Below, one piece after another: positions 57,511 to 64,000 of a DNA stretch of 64,000 nucleotides (position 1 is the stretch's first letter; each line of letters opens with the position of its first letter). The stretch lies in the NCBI GenBank assembly GCA_032207245.1, contig CM063510.1, forward strand, positions 46,825,192 through 46,889,191. The letters are read 5' to 3'. This DNA comes from Pardosa pseudoannulata (Eukaryota > Arthropoda > Arachnida > Araneae > Lycosidae). The notes beneath the pieces were generated by a model. The model did no database searches. It was not told the origin of the DNA and saw nothing but the letters and a program-made list of their open reading frames with translations. A program made the position numbers and the translations under genes.

Positions 57511-58753
57511 AATCTAGGGTAAGTAGAAATCTAGGGAAGTAAAAAGGAATGTCATAATATAGTAAACAGCGGAATTAGCGTCGATCTCCGACTTTATAAA
57601 TCGTTGACGGTTTCGCGAAGAGTGGCCATCCAAGATTATCAAAAAACTGAAAAAAAAAATTAGCTTAAACTTGGTTTGATCTGCTTAGGCCTAGCAAAAA
57701 TGAAGTGGTCGATAAGATTCCTTTTACACATCATTTTATTGACGTTAAAATTTAAAAAATAGTGTAGCTCAGCTGCATGCGGTTTCCAGTTAAATCGGTT
57801 GAGATAAATTTGGTAGAAGCTTGACTTTCTCAAGCGACAAAAAGCACATTCCCAGACAAAATTTGCTTAATTTATCGTTTCTGTGGTTTGTTAGCAGGTC
57901 ATTTGGTCACTCAAAGTTAAAAAATTAATGGTCAAGGTCCGAATTGTGCAATGTCATCACGTAAAATTGGAAATGGGCAAAAGAGTGAGAATTTCAAGAT
58001 TTTACTGATGTGAAAACAGACGAGATTTTGCTCTTGAAATGATATTTCTTTTTTGCATAACAAAATGGAAGTAAAATTGAGAAAAATAATTGATGCGTTT
58101 AGGTTATATTTTTAACATATTACACAATTTTTATTTGTCGGCAAAAAAATATTAGTTAATTTTACTAATTTATTATTACATGAGTAACTTATGTACAAAC
58201 AAACAGAGTCAAAAGTATTTTAGTTTTTTCCCATAAGGGGACATAGTACTTTTAGTGACTTAAAATCTTCTTTATAAAAGCTTTTTGCTGATTCATCATA
58301 TAACAGAAAAATTTATTCTTTTTATGAAGCATATTTCTAGGTTTTGGTAATGACATTCTATTTTAAAAACTATTTTATTTTGACACTTGAAATATTTTAT
58401 TAACTAATATAAAAATGTACACAAAATGGAAAAAAAAAAAAAGAAAACTTACTTCCCCGCTGGATAAGTTTTGAAATATGTACATTAAAATTTTAATTTT
58501 CCAACAAATAAAGTTAAATCTCTTTTTCTCGTAAAAATAAATCTTTTACTATTCCTGGTATTTTAAACTTAAATAAATTTTTCCCAGTGTTGTAACTGGC
58601 GATACAGACAGATATTTTTATGCTAAATAAGGCTGCGAGGCTCTTACTTATTTCATCCAAAGAGCACGTGTAGCTTAAAGAATGCTACGCATGCGAGTAC
58701 TAATGTCCTCGCTGGGTCCTCGTAATTTAAAATCTGGGAACAAGCAGAAGACT
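57511..58753. other. AT-rich non-coding stretch, nothing recognised
   Basis: No coding sequence or paired termini. The right part (about 58640 onward) may include the 3' portion of the Met-like SINE whose head lies at 59150. Confidence 0.35.
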
Positions 58754-58770
58754 CCCCAGGCTGTCACGCC

Positions 58771-58966
58771 GAACTCTGGCCGATTGGTTAGGGTGCTGAT
58801 CGTCGGTACCGGAGTTCGTGGGTTCGAATCCCCCTATGGCATGGATGTTCGTAGCCGTTCGGAATCGGCTTTAAGAAGTAGGTCCCGGACTCATTGAAGT
58901 AGGTCCCGGACTCATTAGCCCTCGTGTGCAAAACAGTAGACCGTAGCGCTCCAAACGAAACCAAAA
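58771..58966 (+). mobile_element. tRNA-Arg-like SINE with internal 21-bp duplication
   Basis: A 17-bp target duplication with one mismatch (CCCCAGGCTGTCACGCC at 58754-58770 and CCCCAGGCTGCCACGCC at 58967-58983). A and B boxes are intact. Within the body GAAGTAGGTCCCGGACTCAT occurs twice in tandem (58875-58895 and 58896-58916), unique among the copies here. It inserted next to, or into, a Met-like SINE. Confidence 0.95.
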
Positions 58967-58983
58967 CCCCAGGCTGCCACGCC

Positions 58984-59150
58984 TAGAGGTATTGTGTGGG
59001 AACTTGGAGGACTATGCTTTACGAACGTATTTTACGTGACCCAGCAGCCTTTAACGAACATAGATGATCTTTGGCTGGTTGGAGCATCGAACTCGCAATC
59101 TTCCGGTTATGTAATCGACGCCTTTAACAACTAAGTAACCGCTGTTCCAC
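58984..59150 (-). mobile_element. tRNA-Met-like SINE (second family)
   Basis: On the minus strand the head reads CGGTTACTTAGTTGTTAAAG, then GCGTCGATTACATAACCGG and the B box GCGAGTTCGATGCTC. The loop TACATAA would place a CAU anticodon, so methionine tRNA is the likely source (inference). Similar to 31018-31160. Its tail side was probably interrupted by the Arg-like SINE at 58771-58966. Confidence 0.65.
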
Positions 59151-59188
59151 ACGCAATAAAATATTGAGTTTTTTTTTTTTTTAAATAC

Positions 59189-60171
59189 TGTAACGGCTAC
59201 ACCAAAGGCTTTGAGAAATGGACGACACGCTTATGTGGAGAAAAAGGTGTTGTTTTCCCCGGCACTATGATGTCTAGACTTTTGTGTCCTACAGTAGAGA
59301 AACAACAGACCAGACAACTGGGAGCTCAGACTGACAGCTAGAAAGATGATCATCGGAACTAAAAGGGAATAACCGCGACATTGAATCTTCGCCGACACGA
59401 AATTCCAGAGACTCCCGGGTTTGCGGCTGGTGGTTATCTACCCCAAACCAATCCAGTTGTTTGAAGGTGAGATCAACGCCAGATAATCCAATGATGAAAT
59501 GGTGGGTGAGGCTCCCTCTCTTAGAGTCCCCTCCCCTCAAAAGAGACGAGAGGAGATTTTTTTAAAAGAAGTAGTTAACTAGCAACCAGCTAATTCGGAG
59601 GTAGCTTTGATCTGTCAGAGAGTTTCCTTAGCGATAATCCCACCTTGGGATCACTTCTTTAGGAGTTAGCTAGCAGTCAGTTAACTCGGAGGTCGTCTTG
59701 ACCAGTCTCCTTCGGAGAGTTATTTTTAGTAAAAATCCCACCTTAGGATATATCTCTTTCTGATATTAATAACGATACCCTGTGCCTTGGGTTCTCTTTA
59801 ATTTGATCTTCTTCAGGATTGAACGTATATTCCTCTTAGAAACTCTGACTTTGTTTTTGTCGTCCTCGAAGATACCAAATGTTACTTCAAACTCTCGTCT
59901 AATTGAGTGTACTGCCTACAAAATTACTACCGAGAACTTTTACGCGAAGCTACCGAATTGTTATCTTTCGTCGGTTACTAAACGATTCCGCAGGGACGTT
60001 ATGTGTGCGTCTCTATTCAGGCCTACGTCTAGTGTTTCACATGCTTGTGAACTGTATTTGTAGTGTGTATATAGAAATGTGTATATAGCTGTGAGGTGTA
60101 AATAAATTATTTAATCGAGAAACACCTGCTTCTTCATTGTGTCACCTTAAACAGGGACCGGATACATTACA
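59189..60171 (+). mobile_element. solo LTR, 983 bp
   Basis: The ends are TGTAACGGCTAC and GGATACATTACA: TG...CA with inverted TGTAA/TTACA. The 4-bp flanks ATAC (59185-59188 and 60172-60175) are identical, and with the shared A the duplication could be 5 bp. AATAAA lies near 60100-60106, about 65 bases before the end. The region is GC-richer than its surroundings and has no internal retroviral-type coding sequence. A single LTR with its own target duplication is the normal product of LTR-LTR recombination. Overlapping frames of 61-93 codons have no known motif. Confidence 0.8.
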
Positions 60172-60175
60172 ATAC

Positions 60176-61019
60176 CTTTTAAAAAATACTATAAATTAAA
60201 TTATGTTGTTAGTATTAATATAACAGGTTCACACAATAAAACGGATAATTAGCTTGTATTTAATAGTAAAAAGTAGTTTTTAACTTACAAATTAAAAAAT
60301 TTATTTTGCAGTTTTATTGTTCTTATAATAGGACTAAATAATCTAAGCTAAGATCCTTATTAATTAAGTGCAAAAATTTTATTCTAAGCAGCGAATATAC
60401 CTTTATTTTACATTGAATCGAAAATAAGTCGCTATAATGACGACTATTTACGTCGAAATGAACTATGTCTCCTTAATGATATTTATAAATACTGAGCCAT
60501 TAAAACATACAGACATTTAACAAGTAGTTTTCAAACCGGGTGTACCACTTATATCCTGCCAACTGTGAACAAAAGCCGCATATTTATTTTATGCTTTCAC
60601 TCTTATTACCGGGAGATCATTCCTGTAGATAAAAACGAGAATGACAATTATGTATGCTCTACATACAATGTCTCAAATTATCTGACCTTTAACCAACATC
60701 TTTTCGTTTCCACGACGTTTTCTTCGCTGTCGATAAAAATTATCCATTCTCGGCGTCCTTTTGTGCTTTTGAATAAGTACCTTTTTGGCGAAAAAGTTCG
60801 TTCACCGTAGAGGCATTGAAAAATGGCACGCGAACTGGCGAGATACTCGTTTTTAAAAAGGCGGTATTTCGTGTTTCCAAAGCAACTGGTGAAGAGGCGA
60901 CTTGCTTCTACTTTGCCTTGCTGACAGATTTTTCTAGATATATAGAGGACTAGTGTTTAAGTCGTAACTCATAACTCTAGAACGTGATATTTGCTATTAA
61001 TAAGAATATCGGTAATATT
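60176..61019. other. non-coding stretch
   Basis: 60565-60900 is less AT-rich and holds an 81-codon frame of unknown meaning. No splice-consistent or domain evidence. Confidence 0.3.
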
Positions 61020-62009
<990 letters not shown>

Positions 62010-62345
62010 CTGCTTTCATTGTTTCATACCTGCAGCATTCATTTACATAATAGTAAGACTTTTTGTTATATAGATTGTGGATTGCAATTAAAAATCGTGC
62101 TGTACAACTAGATGTTATTACAGTCCTAAATACAATTTTTTTATTTTATGGTTAATAGGTTTTGTCTTGTATGTCCAGTAATGTTAATATGCTTTTATTG
62201 AAATTTTTCGTTGTATAGCGTGCAGATTGTAATCAAGAAGGAGGGGTGCAGAGCTAAGTGTTTTAATAGTCATAAATACAAAATTTCAACTTTCTACGGC
62301 TAATCGTTTTTGAGTTATACGAGATATGTCCGTACAGACGTCACT
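62010..62345 (+). repeat. ~180-bp unit array, second locus
   Basis: GCAGCATTCATTTACAT, TTGTTATATAGATTGTGG and ATTGCAATTAAAAAT, then a second run with TGAAATTTTTCGTTGTATAG, TGCAGATTGTAATCAAGAAG and finally GGCTAATCGTTTTTGAGTTA. This is the same order as in the 19-20.9-kb array. Confidence 0.6.
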
Positions 62346-63440
62346 ACGAAACTAATTGGATGCTTATTTTCTCAGATTTTACATCTAGATATTTAACCAC
62401 TTGGGGTGAACAGTAATTGATAAATTTTCAGGTTAAGATAATTAAGAATTTTAAACAATTCGTCACAATTTTCGATAAAACTTGGTAAAATAACAAAACA
62501 CTTGTTCTTTTACACTTATACTTTCTGCTAGACATAATTTTCTTTTTTGGTGTTTCTTCCGACTGACTGTTATTAGTTTCGTTACACCTTTCCTTTCAAT
62601 TTACTTCAAGAATAGTGCAGGCTCGTATTTTATACACGAATAAAAATAATTTGAAGGAAATCTCAACTTTAATTACAATTACTGTAGTACATAATTATCT
62701 CGAGCAAGAATGCACTTTAAATTTAGAAAAAAATCACTATGAATTAAATATTTTTTTAGTTTTTTCGTGCATAAATACTGAATCAATCATATGGAATGTA
62801 CTGATATATTTTATAACAGTTGTACTTTTAATGGAAAGAATACTAATCTTAAATTTTAAAATGTATGTTACTTATTTTAAAATATTTTAATTTTAAATAA
62901 CAAAAAATTCAGTGGATTTCATTTAAATTTTGTTTATTGACAGCAGTCTTTTCTTTTAACAGCTGTATTTGTATTCGAGAATTTCCGAAAACAATCCTTT
63001 GAATTAAGAATAAAGTTCCTTCCAGTGTTAGATAAAGAGAAAAGTTTGTAAAACACTTCGCTCTGGAGATTCTTTGTAAAAGTTCTCTAAGAGGTCATTG
63101 AAAATCAAGAATGTGCGGGGAATTTTCCCTTTTCACCCCGAAAAATTCAGTCGTTTAGAATTTAAAAAGAGATGCGCATTTTCTTGCCGAGGGCTAGAAC
63201 AACCTTTGCGTTTCTCCGCAGAGCTAGCCAGCATTTTCGCAGCCATCACAGCCTCAGAATGTAACCGCCAAAAGCGAGTTTTGAGGAGAAATATACTCTC
63301 ATTTCTTCCCCCATTTTCCGTTTTTGAGCATTCTGTTTCCTTGGAAGGAGAACGCTGAATTTAAAGGAGATTTTATTTTCACTCTTTTAACATGATACTT
63401 TCAAAAGTGTCTTCAGTTTTCTTTCCTCAAGTGCTTTAGC
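62346..63440. other. non-coding stretch with one GC-richer frame
   Basis: An 86-codon frame at 63098-63358 (starting MKIKNVRGIFPFHPEKFS) is non-repetitive and GC-richer than its flanks. I do not recognise it. A 91-codon frame at 62615-62890 is AT-rich and hydrophobic, probably chance. Confidence 0.3.
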
Positions 63441-64000
63441 ATAGAGAGGGGGGTAGTTAATCGTAGCTTCTTGAACTCATAAGTTACTGGTAGTTAGGGT
63501 TACGCTGAGTTTGTTTTTATTTAAAGTGACTAGGGTTAGATAATATTCATCTCCTGTCCCCACGATTTTTAATGGATTCGCTTTATGTGGGTATATAACA
63601 AAGGGTGAAATCACGTTTACATTCATTTAGAAGAAATGGTCCAATCTCTGGATGCTTTGCAGGTTATACATTGTTTTTATTTATAGTGGCTGAGATCTGG
63701 CAATATTCATCCCTTATCCAATGAGCTGTCCCTTATCCTATAGAGAGGGGGGTAGTTAATCGTAGCTTCTTGAACTCATAAGTTACTGGTAGTTAGGGTT
63801 ACGCTGAGTTTGTTTTTATTTAAAGTGACTAGGGTTAGATAATATTCATCTCCTGTCCCCACGATTTTTAATGGTTTTGCTTTATGTGGGTATATAACAA
63901 GGGGATAAATCACGTTTGCATCCGTTTAGAAGAAAGGGTCCAATCTCTGGAGGCTTTGCAGGGGTAACCTGGTAAAACATTGTTTTTATATATAGTGACT
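63441..64000 (+). repeat. 299-bp tandem repeat, runs off the window
   Basis: ATAGAGAGGGGGGTAGTTAA occurs at 63441 and again at 63740 after 299 bases, and the following ~220 bases are nearly identical. Each unit contains two internal half-copies (TTTTTATTTAAAGTGACTAG and TTTTTATTTATAGTGGCTGA, each followed by AATATTCATC). The array continues past 64000. Confidence 0.95.

Noticed and set aside
59782..60088. 93- and 61-codon frames as a gene
   Set aside because: They fall inside the solo LTR and have no recognised motif or start context.

Overview
The window is AT-rich, repeat-dense DNA from a large animal genome. Long (AT)n and (GT)n microsatellites, tRNA-derived SINEs, hAT, mariner, Tc1, Helitron and piggyBac-like remnants and LTR fragments all point to a metazoan. 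An arthropod, possibly a chelicerate, fits the style of the repeats, but that is a guess. No complete recognisable gene is present. Almost every open frame is a microsatellite (Tyr-Ile) artefact or a reading through a SINE. The only sequence with recognisable protein homology is decayed transposase or helicase. One weak candidate for a real gene start is a two-exon, phase-consistent 75-codon frame at 37263-37566.

Layout. 1-5.6 kb: a possible LTR, microsatellites enclosing a mobile-element-like block, and a hAT element carrying a transposase C-terminus and a nested tRNA SINE. 7.8-13.2 kb: a tRNA-Arg-like SINE, a cluster of inverted-repeat (foldback-like) elements interrupted by two TTAA-type MITEs, and a 245-bp tandem repeat. 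15-20.9 kb: microsatellites, hAT and pogo-like ends, and an array of ~180-bp units holding a SINE that was itself split by a later insertion. 23.1-29 kb: a hAT-like MITE with a perfect CRE-type palindrome, more SINEs, and a three-level nest (mariner containing a hAT MITE containing a SINE) with target duplications readable at every level. A TTAA MITE containing another SINE sits directly beside it. 31-36.4 kb: a second SINE family (tRNA-Met-like), a second mariner pseudogene, a 646-bp hAT MITE, a 125-bp tandem repeat with dimeric higher-order structure, and another microsatellite-flanked block. 39.2-45.4 kb: a hAT MITE followed by a ~5.8-kb degenerate array of ~580-bp units, most of which carry a ~50-nt palindrome. 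46.1-48.0 kb: four ~487-bp tandem units, the last with a micro-inversion. 48-54.5 kb: a Harbinger-like MITE, an LTR, a Helitron helicase fragment and a Tc1 element. 57-60.2 kb: SINEs and a 983-bp solo LTR. 63.4 kb to the end: a 299-bp tandem repeat running off the window.

No cooperating gene system is visible. The biological content is a readable insertion history of transposable elements, in which SINE copies serve as time markers, together with several tandem arrays with unusual internal symmetry. Family names rest on recognised motifs, terminal repeats and target-site duplications read by eye. Boundaries without a stated duplication are approximate.
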